Shown here one piece after another: positions 16,875 through 23,583 of a stretch of DNA of 26,559 bases. A program made the position numbers and the translations under genes. Positions within the stretch are counted from its first letter, which is position 1. Each line of letters begins with the position of its first letter. Below the pieces are notes generated by a model. That model searched no databases, had not been told where the DNA came from, and saw only the letters and a list, made by a program, of their open reading frames with translations. This stretch comes from SCTG01 sp036005325 (GTDB lineage Bacteria > Nitrospirota > Nitrospiria > Nitrospirales > NS-4), in assembly GCA_036005325.1 (NCBI GenBank), contig DASYQR010000008.1, forward strand, positions 1-26,559. The letters run 5' to 3'.

Positions 16875-17600
16875 ATGAAAGGGCAGATCGCGAGAGGCGC
16901 GGTCATTCTCTTGCTTGCGGGATTAACCGGATGCGTCAGTCAAAGCACCCACGAGCAAGCCTTGCGAGAGCTGCAATCCGCCAAGAACGATCTTGATCGT
17001 GTCCGGGTCCAAAATGATGCGTTCAACAAGCAGATCCTCGGGCTCAGGGAATCCCAGGCAAAGCTCAAAGACGAAGTGGAGAAGACCCACGCGCAAATCG
17101 CATTCTTAAAAGATGAAATCGCCAAGGAGCGTCAGGCCGGCGAAGCCAAGGTCAAGGATCTGGATCGGCAAGTGAAGGAAATGACGGCCGCCAAGAAGAC
17201 CTTGACCCAGGAACGCGATGTCGCGATGCAGCGCTATGAAGATGCGTTAAAGGTTCAAAGGCGGCAGGCGAAGGAATTGAAGGAGCGCGCCAATGCGTCC
17301 TTAATTCAGCCGCCGATTCAACCCACGCCGCCAGCTGAGCCCGCCCCGGAAGCGCCGCCATCCGATCAGCAAGCGAACGCTTCTTCCCCCACGACTGCGC
17401 AGTCTCCGTCCCCCTCGTTAGTGGATATCAATAAAGCCACGCCGAACGATCTGTCGATGATCCTGGGACTTGCCAAGGAGGATGCCGACAAGTTGATCAA
17501 AAGCCGTCCCTACAAAACCAAAGAGGAGCTTGTTACGAAAGCCGGGATTGCCAAGGCGACGCTGGATAGAATTCAGGACAAGATCAGCGTCGGTCCGTAG
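16875..17600 (+). CDS. Lipoprotein with coiled coil and C-terminal helix-hairpin-helix domain
   Basis: The start is the ATG at 16875, with GGAGAGG just upstream. The 241-residue product opens with a lipoprotein signal ending in the lipobox LTGC (Cys 20), so it should be lipid-anchored, most likely in the outer membrane. Residues 25-140 form a long charged coiled coil (repeats of KDEVEKTHAQIAFLKDEIAKE type). Residues about 143-182 are a Pro/Ala/Ser linker (PPIQPTPPAEPAPEAPP). Residues 183-241 form a ComEA-type helix-hairpin-helix module: VDINKATPNDLSMILGLAKEDADKLIKSR and a second hairpin KAGIAKATLDRI. Such modules bind DNA in ComEA, but here they could equally be structural. It diverges from uppP and precedes the TolC-like gene. 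Function unknown. Confidence 0.8.
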   Translation: MKGQIARGAVILLLAGLTGCVSQSTHEQALRELQSAKNDLDRVRVQNDAFNKQILGLRESQAKLKDEVEKTHAQIAFLKDEIAKERQAGEAKVKDLDRQVKEMTAAKKTLTQERDVAMQRYEDALKVQRRQAKELKERANASLIQPPIQPTPPAEPAPEAPPSDQQANASSPTTAQSPSPSLVDINKATPNDLSMILGLAKEDADKLIKSRPYKTKEELVTKAGIAKATLDRIQDKISVGP

Positions 17601-17625
17601 CTGTTTACGTCCAGTGATGACTGCG

Positions 17626-17659
17626 CAGGGCCATACCGCCTCGTCGGGGTATGGCCCTG
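17626..17659 (+). terminator. Perfect 12-base hairpin after the lipoprotein gene
   Basis: CAGGGCCATACC (17626-17637) pairs perfectly with GGTATGGCCCTG (17648-17659), with a 10-base loop. The T run after it is poor (TCGCTTG), so it may be a weak intrinsic terminator or an mRNA-stabilising hairpin. It lies 25 bases past the stop and 15 bases before the next promoter. Confidence 0.6.
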
Positions 17660-17674
17660 TCGCTTGTGGGCGGT

Positions 17675-17703
17675 TTGACACAACGTCAGGCCCCCCCTAG
17701 AAT
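17675..17703 (+). promoter_or_regulatory. Near-consensus sigma70 promoter for the TolC-family gene
   Basis: TTGACA (17675-17680, 6 of 6), exactly 17 bases of spacer, then TAGAAT (17698-17703, 5 of 6). The spacer ends in a run of seven C. Predicted start is near 17710, leaving a leader of about 119 bases before the ATG at 17829. This is the best promoter in the window. Confidence 0.75.
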
Positions 17704-17828
17704 GAACCCCGCCGTGCATGAGTCCTGGCGCATTCAACCAATTTTCGTACCGCAGTGTCACAGTATAGAGGTGGAGAGCCGGGTCTGATCCGAACGGATA
17801 CGGTGCAAGTGATAGGAAGGAGGCGAGA

Positions 17829-19178
17829 ATGAGAATGATGAGGATGGTACTGATGTCGATAACCTTGAGCCTGGTGGTCGGAGGGGGGTGGGTGGCTGGG
17901 GTGTCTGCGGCCGAACCCGCGGCTACGCGGGTCATTCCGGATATCCTGACTTTAGAGAAGGCCGTCGAGCTGGCGGTGGCCAATCACCCTAGCCTACGGG
18001 TTTCCTCCGGCAATCAGGCGATCAGCGAATCGCTGGTGGGGCAGGCCCAGTCCGGATTGTATCCGCAGGTCCAAGCCCAAACCGGATATCAGCGAGGAAC
18101 GGCGAACCCGAGCCGCAACTTCACCGGCGCGCCGTTTCCTCGTAGTACCTCAGGTCAAACGTTTCCCTACTATTCGAACGGCGTGACGCTCAACCAGCTG
18201 CTCTATGATTTTGGCACGACCAAGGCGCAGGTGGATGCGGCGCAGTACAATCTGCAGGCCGCCAATTCGGATGCAGCGACTACTTTACAGACGGTCGTGG
18301 TGAATGCGCAGCAGGCCTATTTCGGGCTTCAACAGGCGCAGCGTCTGGTCACGGTGAGCGAAGAAGCAGTCGGGCAATTTCAGAAACATCTTGACCTCGC
18401 CAGAGGGCGGTTCAAGGCGGGCGTCGCGCCCAAGATTGATGTGACGACGGCGGAAGTCGACCTGTCCAATGCGCAGCTGAATTTGATCACGGCGAAGAAC
18501 AATTTGTCAGTGGCGCGTGTCACGATGAACAACGCGATGGGCGTTCTCACGGCTGAGCCCTACCGTGTGCAGGAGCCCGAGGCCCTGGAGCCCTATCAGA
18601 TTGTCTTGGATGAGGCGGTGGCCCGCGCCATGCAACTCAGGCCGGAAATGATCTCCCAGCGGGCCCAAGAACGATCGGCCGAGACGGCCATCAAGGCCGC
18701 TCAGGGGGGGCACTGGCCGACCGTCACCAGTCAGGCCGGTTATTCTTACAATGGGACTGACTTCCCCCTGGTCTATAACTGGAACGTCAGCGGCACCGTG
18801 AACATCCCCATTTTCAGTGGGTATCTGACGCAACAGCAGGTCGCCGAATCGCGCGCCAATCTCTTGAAGACCAAAGCCAACGGCGAAATTCTCCAGCAGA
18901 ATATTCTGTTGGAGGTGAACCAGGCTCTGCTGAATCTGCAAGCCGCCAAGGAGCGCTTGCAGTTGACGGCGGTGACAATCAAGCAAGCGAAGGAACGGCT
19001 GGCGCAAGTGGAAGGACGCTACAAGGCCGGTCTGAGCAATGCGATCGAGGTGACGGATGCCGAGGTGGCACTGGTGAACGCCCACGTCAATGACGTCGTG
19101 GCTATGTCGAATTATCAGGCGTCGAAAGCTCAGCTCGAACGAGCGATGGGCATCAGTACGCCGGTCAAAGGAAGTTGA
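17829..19178 (+). CDS. TolC-family outer-membrane efflux channel
   Basis: Outer-membrane efflux protein of 449 residues that would form the exit duct of a tripartite pump. The ATG at 17829 has GGAAGGAGG six bases upstream. A signal peptide (MRMMRMVLMSITLSLVVGGG) is cut near VSAA. Two homologous OEP repeats follow. The first begins LTLEKAVELAVANHPSLR, with coiled-coil helices (NAQQAYFGLQQAQRLVTVSEEAV, HLDLARGRFKAGVAPKIDV). The second ends with the matching GRYKAGLSNAIEVTDAEVAL. The internal LDLARGRFKAG / VEGRYKAG similarity is diagnostic of the TolC fold. Mature N-terminal Cys is absent, so it is not lipidated like OprM. The nearby MdtABC lacks a channel in its own operon, so this is its likely partner, under separate control. 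Confidence 0.9.
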   Translation: MRMMRMVLMSITLSLVVGGGWVAGVSAAEPAATRVIPDILTLEKAVELAVANHPSLRVSSGNQAISESLVGQAQSGLYPQVQAQTGYQRGTANPSRNFTGAPFPRSTSGQTFPYYSNGVTLNQLLYDFGTTKAQVDAAQYNLQAANSDAATTLQTVVVNAQQAYFGLQQAQRLVTVSEEAVGQFQKHLDLARGRFKAGVAPKIDVTTAEVDLSNAQLNLITAKNNLSVARVTMNNAMGVLTAEPYRVQEPEALEPYQIVLDEAVARAMQLRPEMISQRAQERSAETAIKAAQGGHWPTVTSQAGYSYNGTDFPLVYNWNVSGTVNIPIFSGYLTQQQVAESRANLLKTKANGEILQQNILLEVNQALLNLQAAKERLQLTAVTIKQAKERLAQVEGRYKAGLSNAIEVTDAEVALVNAHVNDVVAMSNYQASKAQLERAMGISTPVKGS

Positions 19179-19249
19179 TGACGAAATAAAGCCTCCCGAC
19201 TGAATCCGATTGAGGCACTGCGGTACGAATAGCGACGAAGGAGCGATCG

Positions 19250-19627
19250 ATGTGGAATCGAAACTTCATGTTCACGCAGACTGGGGCCGCGCCCATCGAG
19301 AAGACCGAGAATGACCTGTTCCACGATATCCCGCAGGCCTTGGATAGCGCGGCGTTGAATGGCGAGCGGTATATTTCCGTCTGGGTGCAGGGGGAAGAGG
19401 AAAACGACAAGCCGGTTATGTACACGAACATCTACGCGCGGACGGCTATCCTGGACATCGGCCGGCAGGCCGGCATGCTGCAGCCCCTTCAGGGCCGTTC
19501 CCATCAGATCAAAAAACTGCTGTCTGAGGCGCAGAAGGACTGGATCAGGGACTGGTTGATGACAACGTCCGCCGAGGCCTGGGAGAGCAGCGAGGATTCG
19601 TTCAAGATGATCTTTGAGAAAGAGTGA
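19250..19627 (+). CDS. Small soluble hypothetical protein (125 aa)
   Basis: The ATG at 19250 has AAGGAG about six bases upstream. The 125-residue product is acidic, with no signal peptide or membrane segment. It looks globular: a strand-rich middle (RYISVWVQGEEENDKPVMYTNIYARTAILDIGRQAG) followed by helices rich in Trp and charged residues (QKDWIRDWLMTTSAEAWESSEDSF). I do not recognise a family. It lies 71 bases after the TolC-like gene and may be cotranscribed; a strong terminator follows 16 bases after its stop. Confidence 0.75.
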   Translation: MWNRNFMFTQTGAAPIEKTENDLFHDIPQALDSAALNGERYISVWVQGEEENDKPVMYTNIYARTAILDIGRQAGMLQPLQGRSHQIKKLLSEAQKDWIRDWLMTTSAEAWESSEDSFKMIFEKE

Positions 19628-19643
19628 ACTGGCAGAGGAAGCA

Positions 19644-19677
19644 AAAAGGCCGGCGCTGTTAAAGCCGCCGGCCTTTT
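19644..19677. terminator. Strong bidirectional rho-independent terminator
   Basis: AAAAGGCCGGCG (19644-19655) pairs perfectly with CGCCGGCCTTTT (19666-19677), with a 10-base loop. The T run follows on the + strand, and the A run before it gives a T run on the minus strand. It lies between the convergent hypothetical gene ending at 19627 and the small minus-strand gene ending at 19702, so it can serve both. Confidence 0.9.
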
Positions 19678-19701
19678 CTTGTTCCAGAGAGCGGGAGAGA
19701 A

Positions 19702-19908
19702 TTACTTCTTCTCTTCCTTCTTCTCCTCGGTCTTGGTCGCCTTCTTCGAGCTCTTTTCTTTCTTGCCGTCCTTGGTGGTCTCCGTCTTCGTTTCGGTCTT
19801 GGTCTCGGTCGTCTTGCTCTCCGAGCCCTTCTTCTCATCGGCGAAGGTGGAGCCGGCAAAGGTCAGGCCGATCATCACCGCGAACAACGCTGCGAATAAC
19901 GTCTTCAT
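19702..19908 (-). CDS. Tiny secreted Lys/Glu/Thr-rich protein
   Basis: A 68-residue product with a classic signal peptide (MKTLFAALFAVMIGLTFAGS, cut after TFA) and a mature part of about 45 residues made almost only of Lys, Glu, Thr and Ser (TETKTETKTETTKDGKKEK, ending in KKEEKK). No fold is expected, so it is probably an intrinsically disordered periplasmic or surface polyampholyte. The purine-rich leader GAAGGGGGTGACTCTAC directly before ATG is a strong ribosome site and closely matches that of the neighbour ending at 19950. With that neighbour it forms a tandem duplicate pair. Function unknown. Confidence 0.7.
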   Translation of the reverse strand: MKTLFAALFAVMIGLTFAGSTFADEKKGSESKTTETKTETKTETTKDGKKEKSSKKATKTEEKKEEKK

Positions 19909-19949
19909 GTAGAGTCACCCCCTTCCAGTGTGTAGCGATAGGAAAAAAT

Positions 19950-20165
19950 TTACTTCTTCTCTTCCTTCTTCTTCTTGGCCTTCTTGGCTTTCTTTCCGTC
20001 GTCTTTCTTCATGCCCTCGTCCTTCTTCATCTCACCACCGGCAGGAGGAGGAGTAGCAGGGGTCGCCGGAGTGGCCGGCGTGGCAGGCGTGGCTTGCGCG
20101 AACGTGGCAGTGCTGAACGAGAGACCGATCATCACTGCAAACAGAGCTGCGAGAATCACCTTCAT
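19950..20165 (-). CDS. Tiny secreted Lys-rich protein with ATP repeat, paralog of the next gene
   Basis: A 71-residue product with the signal peptide MKVILAALFAVMIGLSFSTA (cut after TFA), almost the same as that of its downstream neighbour. The mature part starts QATPATPATPATPATPPP, a 3-residue repeat, then Gly/Glu/Met and a Lys-rich tail (KKAKKAKKKKEEKK) ending with the same KKEEKK as the paralog. The leader AAGGGGGGTGAATCTAG before ATG also matches. The two genes are 41 bases apart on the same strand and probably cotranscribed. Mature chains have diverged in sequence but keep high Lys content. A disordered, positively charged secreted protein; role unknown. Confidence 0.7.
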   Translation of the reverse strand: MKVILAALFAVMIGLSFSTATFAQATPATPATPATPATPPPAGGEMKKDEGMKKDDGKKAKKAKKKKEEKK

Positions 20166-20209
20166 CTAGATTCACCCCCCTTCCGTTTGGTAGCGTGTGT
20201 CCTTACCGC

Positions 20210-20238
20210 ATTCTAAAGCACGTCATATGCCATGGCCA
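20210..20238 (-). promoter_or_regulatory. Candidate promoter for the small secreted protein pair
   Basis: On the minus strand, TGGCCA (20238-20233, 4 of 6), a 17-base spacer, and TAGAAT (20215-20210, 5 of 6). Predicted start is near 20203, giving a leader of about 37 bases. Confidence 0.35.
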
Positions 20239-20365
20239 TAAATTTGATATGGCTTTAAACATTCAGCCTTTCAATAACTTAAGAGGGCATTCTTCGGCCA
20301 GCCAGGGCTGAACTTGAGCCGAATACCGGGTTTGGGGTACCGATCACCCTGATTGCGTCAGTTCG

Positions 20366-20394
20366 TTGCAAATCAGGGAGCTGCCTCCTATACT
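20366..20394 (+). promoter_or_regulatory. Sigma70 promoter for the PLD-like/monooxygenase operon
   Basis: TTGCAA (20366-20371, 5 of 6), 17-base spacer, TATACT (20389-20394, 5 of 6). Predicted start is near 20401, leaving about 23 bases that hold the AAGGAG ribosome site before the ATG at 20424. Confidence 0.65.
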
Positions 20395-20423
20395 CCCCAC
20401 GCCAGTCACCAAGGAGCGTACAT

Positions 20424-20993
20424 ATGCCGCTCAGTCGCAAGTGGTCGGGGATCGCCATCGCAGGGCTGTGGGTGCTGACCGTGGTTCTGTGGGGGTCGGT
20501 CGTCGGGCTGAAAGACAGCGAATCGAGTCCCGTCACCGCCCCCGAAGTACTCTATGCCCCCGAGGATCGGCCGGCGGACCGACTCGTGGCTCTCTATGAA
20601 GGAGCCCGTCACAGCATCTACCTGGCGTCCTATGGCTTGACCTATTCCCCGATCATCCAAGCGCTGGTGGCCGCGAAAAAGCGCGGCGTGGATGTCCGGG
20701 TGATCACGGATCGAGGGAAGTTGGACGACCCCAAGCAACGGGCCGCGCTGGAGACGCTGCAGCTTGTCGGCATCCCGATCAAGGTGAACCGGCATGACGG
20801 TCTCATGCATCTGAAGCAGGCGGTCGTGGATGATCGCGTGAATACGTCGGGCTCGATGAACCAGACAGCCAGCGCCGCGCGCTACAACGATGAGCGGCTG
20901 GATATCTTTCACGATCCCATCAGCACCCACCGAGCGAACGAAAAATTTCTCAAGATGTGGACTGACCATTCCCGGTATGAAGACTGGCGATGA
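20424..20993 (+). CDS. Secreted or membrane-anchored phospholipase D-family (Nuc-like) protein
   Basis: A 189-residue single-HKD protein of the PLD superfamily, whose small members (Nuc type) act as homodimeric nucleases; phosphodiesterase activity on lipid is the alternative. The ATG at 20424 has AAGGAG seven bases upstream. Residues 8-28 are hydrophobic (GIAIAGLWVLTVVLWGSVVG), an uncleaved anchor or signal, so it acts outside the cytoplasm. The catalytic motif is H129-L-K131-Q-A-V-V-D136, followed by TSGSMNQT with the usual Gly-Ser-x-Asn. The preceding strand-helix unit (RGVDVRVITDRGK) is typical. Length is close to the usual for Nuc. The stop overlaps the monooxygenase start as ATGA, an unexpected pairing. 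Confidence 0.85.
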   Translation: MPLSRKWSGIAIAGLWVLTVVLWGSVVGLKDSESSPVTAPEVLYAPEDRPADRLVALYEGARHSIYLASYGLTYSPIIQALVAAKKRGVDVRVITDRGKLDDPKQRAALETLQLVGIPIKVNRHDGLMHLKQAVVDDRVNTSGSMNQTASAARYNDERLDIFHDPISTHRANEKFLKMWTDHSRYEDWR

Positions 20994-22252
20994 AGTTTGA
21001 AGTGATCGTGGTAGGCGCTGGGGGCGGCGGCGCGATCCTGGGCCTGGCCCTCGCGCAGAAAGGCATCGCAGCCCTTGTTTTGGAGCGCCAGCCGGGTCCT
21101 CCCGCTACTCTTCGTGGCGAGACGATCCAACCGAACGGCCAGCGCATCCTCGATCAATTGGGCATCCTCACGGCGCTCATGCCTGAGACCGTGCAGCCGG
21201 TGCGGCGCTTCCATTTCCTCCGGATCGGCGGGGAACGCCTCTGCACGTTGGACTATGGAGTCCTGCCCGCGCCCCATCATCGCGCGTTGGTGGCGCTCTC
21301 CAGCGCGGTTCACCATCTAATCCTGAATCGGCTGTCCACTCAGCCTCATGCGCAGCTTTGGTATGGTGCGGAGTTTCAGGGGATCGTGCAACGCAACGGA
21401 CGGATCTGTGGGGTCGTGGTCCGGCGAGGGAAAGAGGAGGCGAGTGTTGAGATCGAAGCCAACTTAGTGGTCGGGGCTGATGGGGCCGGCTCTTTGGTGC
21501 GGCAGGCTTTCGGGGTTCATGCCGACGTGCATCACTATCGGCACGGCTATTTCGTCCTGCTGCTTCCTCGCCCGGAAGGCATGCAGGGTGAGGCACGGTA
21601 CTATATGGGCCGCGGGGAACTGCTTGGTCTCTTTCCGGCACCCGGCAACCGCGTGGTGTCGTTATACATGGTGGAAACAGCAGCAGTTGAGGCGGTCAAG
21701 ACGCGTGGGATTGAAGCCTTCAAGGCGAGAGTCGGAGCTATCGATCCGGCGATGATCAAACCTTTGCTGAGCCTGACCTCCTGGGAGCAGGTTGGCTTCC
21801 TGCCCTGCACGCGGGTCCGGGCTGATCGGTGGGTGGTGGATGGAGGGGCGTTGATCGGCGACGCCGCGCATGCGATGAATCCGCATGCCTCGCAGGGCCG
21901 CATGCAGGCGATGGCCGATGCGATGGCGCTGGCTGAGGTGATCATGAAGTGCCGGGAGACGGGCGATTGGTCAGGAAAAGCGCTTTCTGCTTACGAAGAG
22001 GTTCGGCGTCCGCAAGTGGAAATGCTGCAACGGCTCGCAGACGAACAAGTGATGTTCTGGAACGCGGCAGACCCGCTGCGCTGTTTCCTGCGCGACCGTG
22101 TCTTTCGCGGAATGGACCGGAACGCGCGTCTCCGCTATCAGGCACTGATGGCCACCGCTGGCCTTCGCACGACTCCTCCGCTGACTTGGCGGGACAAACT
22201 CATCGCCGCCGGGTTTTTTCCAGATCCAAGGGCTGACGATCTCCCCCGATAA
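20990..22252 (+). CDS. FAD-dependent monooxygenase-like oxidoreductase
   Basis: A 420-residue flavoprotein of the UbiH/PobA-like class A monooxygenase group. The ATG overlaps the PLD-like stop (ATGA) with only a weak site, so it is coupled. The Rossmann FAD motif is G9-A-G11-G-G-G14 with Glu 32 at the end of strand 2 (LVLERQ). Residues 160-171 carry the DG motif (VGADGAGSLVR) that contacts NAD(P)H and FAD in hydroxylases. The third motif is LIGDAAHAMNPHASQGR with Asp 291, which binds the FAD ribityl chain. All cofactor motifs are intact, so an active enzyme is expected. The substrate is not predictable; quinone precursors, aromatics and polyketides are all known for the family. No signal peptide, so it is cytoplasmic, unlike its partner. 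Confidence 0.88.
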   Translation: MKFEVIVVGAGGGGAILGLALAQKGIAALVLERQPGPPATLRGETIQPNGQRILDQLGILTALMPETVQPVRRFHFLRIGGERLCTLDYGVLPAPHHRALVALSSAVHHLILNRLSTQPHAQLWYGAEFQGIVQRNGRICGVVVRRGKEEASVEIEANLVVGADGAGSLVRQAFGVHADVHHYRHGYFVLLLPRPEGMQGEARYYMGRGELLGLFPAPGNRVVSLYMVETAAVEAVKTRGIEAFKARVGAIDPAMIKPLLSLTSWEQVGFLPCTRVRADRWVVDGGALIGDAAHAMNPHASQGRMQAMADAMALAEVIMKCRETGDWSGKALSAYEEVRRPQVEMLQRLADEQVMFWNAADPLRCFLRDRVFRGMDRNARLRYQALMATAGLRTTPPLTWRDKLIAAGFFPDPRADDLPR

Positions 22253-22266
22253 TATTCGAGATAGAA

Positions 22267-23580
22267 CTAAACGGATTCTGCGTACAGCGTTGTGGCGGTG
22301 GCGTCGGTGATGCGGACGGTGGCGAGGCTGCCGGGCTTGATGGAAAGCTGTCCACATTTGGGGAATACCGTGACGATGTTGCCGTCGGTGCGGCCCATCC
22401 ACTGATCGGGCGAGCGCTTCCCGTCACCCTCCACCAGGATTTCGACGGTCTTTCCGATCATCTCCCGATTCTTCTTTTGAGAGATCGCCCGCTGCAGCTC
22501 GACCAATTGCGTGACGCGCGCGGACTTGACGGAGTCGGGGACGTCGTCGGCGTATTTGCGGGCCGCGATGGTGTTCTTGCGCTCGGAGTATTTGAAGATG
22601 TACGCGGAATGGTATTCGCCTTGCCTGATGACTTCCTCGGTGTCTTGAAATTCCGCGTCCGTCTCGGAGCAGAAGCCGGCGATGATGTCGGTGGTCAGCA
22701 CGATGTCCGGACAGCGCATCCGGATGCACTCCACTAGCGCGAGGTATTCAGCCCGTGTGTAGGTCCGGTCCATTAATTGCAAAATGCGGTCGTTGCCGGC
22801 CTGGAGTGGTAGATGGATGTGCTTGCAGATGCGGGGATGGCCGGCGACCGCCTCCAGCAGCTTGTCGGGAAAATCCTTTGGATGAGGCGACGTAAAACGC
22901 ACGCGCTCAATCCCCCGGACCTCGGCCACCGCCAGCAACAGATCCGCGAAATCACGGGCGTCGTCGCGGTAGGAATTGACATTCTGGCCGAGTAACGTCA
23001 CCTGCTTGCACCCGTTCGCGGCGAGGGCCTCGGCTTCCCGCACGACGCCGTCAGAGTCGCGGCTGCGCTCGCGGCCGCGGGTATAAGGGACGACGCAGAA
23101 TGTGCAGAAGTTGTCGCAGCCCCGCATGACGGCGATCCAGGCCGTGACACCCTCGATGCGGTCCGGCGTGATGTCGGCGTAGGTCTCATATTCGGACAGC
23201 TCCACCGCCATGCCCTTCCGCCCGGCTGTGGCCTTCTCCAACAGGTCGGGCAGGGACCGATAACTGTCGGGACCGACGAGCACGTCAATGGGAGAATGGC
23301 CGTCCAGGAGGTCCTTCTTGAGGTTCTGGGCCATGCAGCCCAACACGCCGATCACCAGGCCTTTCTCCTCTTTGAGCTGTTTGAGCGCGCCCAGGTGGCC
23401 GTATACTTTGTTGTGCGCATTTTCGCGGATCGCGCAAGTGTTCAGCAGCACCACATCCGCGGTGTCGGCCGAGTCGGTGAAACCGTAGCCCCGGTCTTTG
23501 AGGATCGAGCGCACGAGTTCCGTGTCGTACTCGTTCATCTGGCAGCCGAATGTTTCGATGAAGACCAGCGGGGCGCGCAT
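22267..23580 (-). CDS. miaB: tRNA-2-methylthio-N6-isopentenyladenosine synthase MiaB
   Basis: Radical SAM methylthiotransferase that converts i6A37 to ms2i6A37 in tRNAs reading UNN codons. At 437 residues it has standard length. The N-terminal UPF0004 domain has the three auxiliary-cluster cysteines Cys 13 (TFGCQMN), Cys 49 (LLNTCAIREN) and Cys 82 (VLGCMAQ). The radical SAM motif is C155-x3-C159-x2-C162 in RGCDNFCTFCVVPYTRGRE. A TRAM domain ends the protein (VEGDGKRSPDQWMGRTDGNIVTV). The ATG at 23580 has AAGGAG nine bases upstream and starts three bases after the SDR stop, so it is the last gene of the mtaB-SDR-miaB operon. The convergent monooxygenase ends 14 bases away. Confidence 0.95.
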   Translation of the reverse strand: MRAPLVFIETFGCQMNEYDTELVRSILKDRGYGFTDSADTADVVLLNTCAIRENAHNKVYGHLGALKQLKEEKGLVIGVLGCMAQNLKKDLLDGHSPIDVLVGPDSYRSLPDLLEKATAGRKGMAVELSEYETYADITPDRIEGVTAWIAVMRGCDNFCTFCVVPYTRGRERSRDSDGVVREAEALAANGCKQVTLLGQNVNSYRDDARDFADLLLAVAEVRGIERVRFTSPHPKDFPDKLLEAVAGHPRICKHIHLPLQAGNDRILQLMDRTYTRAEYLALVECIRMRCPDIVLTTDIIAGFCSETDAEFQDTEEVIRQGEYHSAYIFKYSERKNTIAARKYADDVPDSVKSARVTQLVELQRAISQKKNREMIGKTVEILVEGDGKRSPDQWMGRTDGNIVTVFPKCGQLSIKPGSLATVRITDATATTLYAESV

Positions 23581-23583
23581 GGC

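Noticed and set aside
19614..20216. Plus-strand 200-residue Ser/Arg-rich frame
   Set aside because: Antisense to the two Lys/Glu-rich secreted proteins; low complexity results from AAG/GAG codons read backwards.
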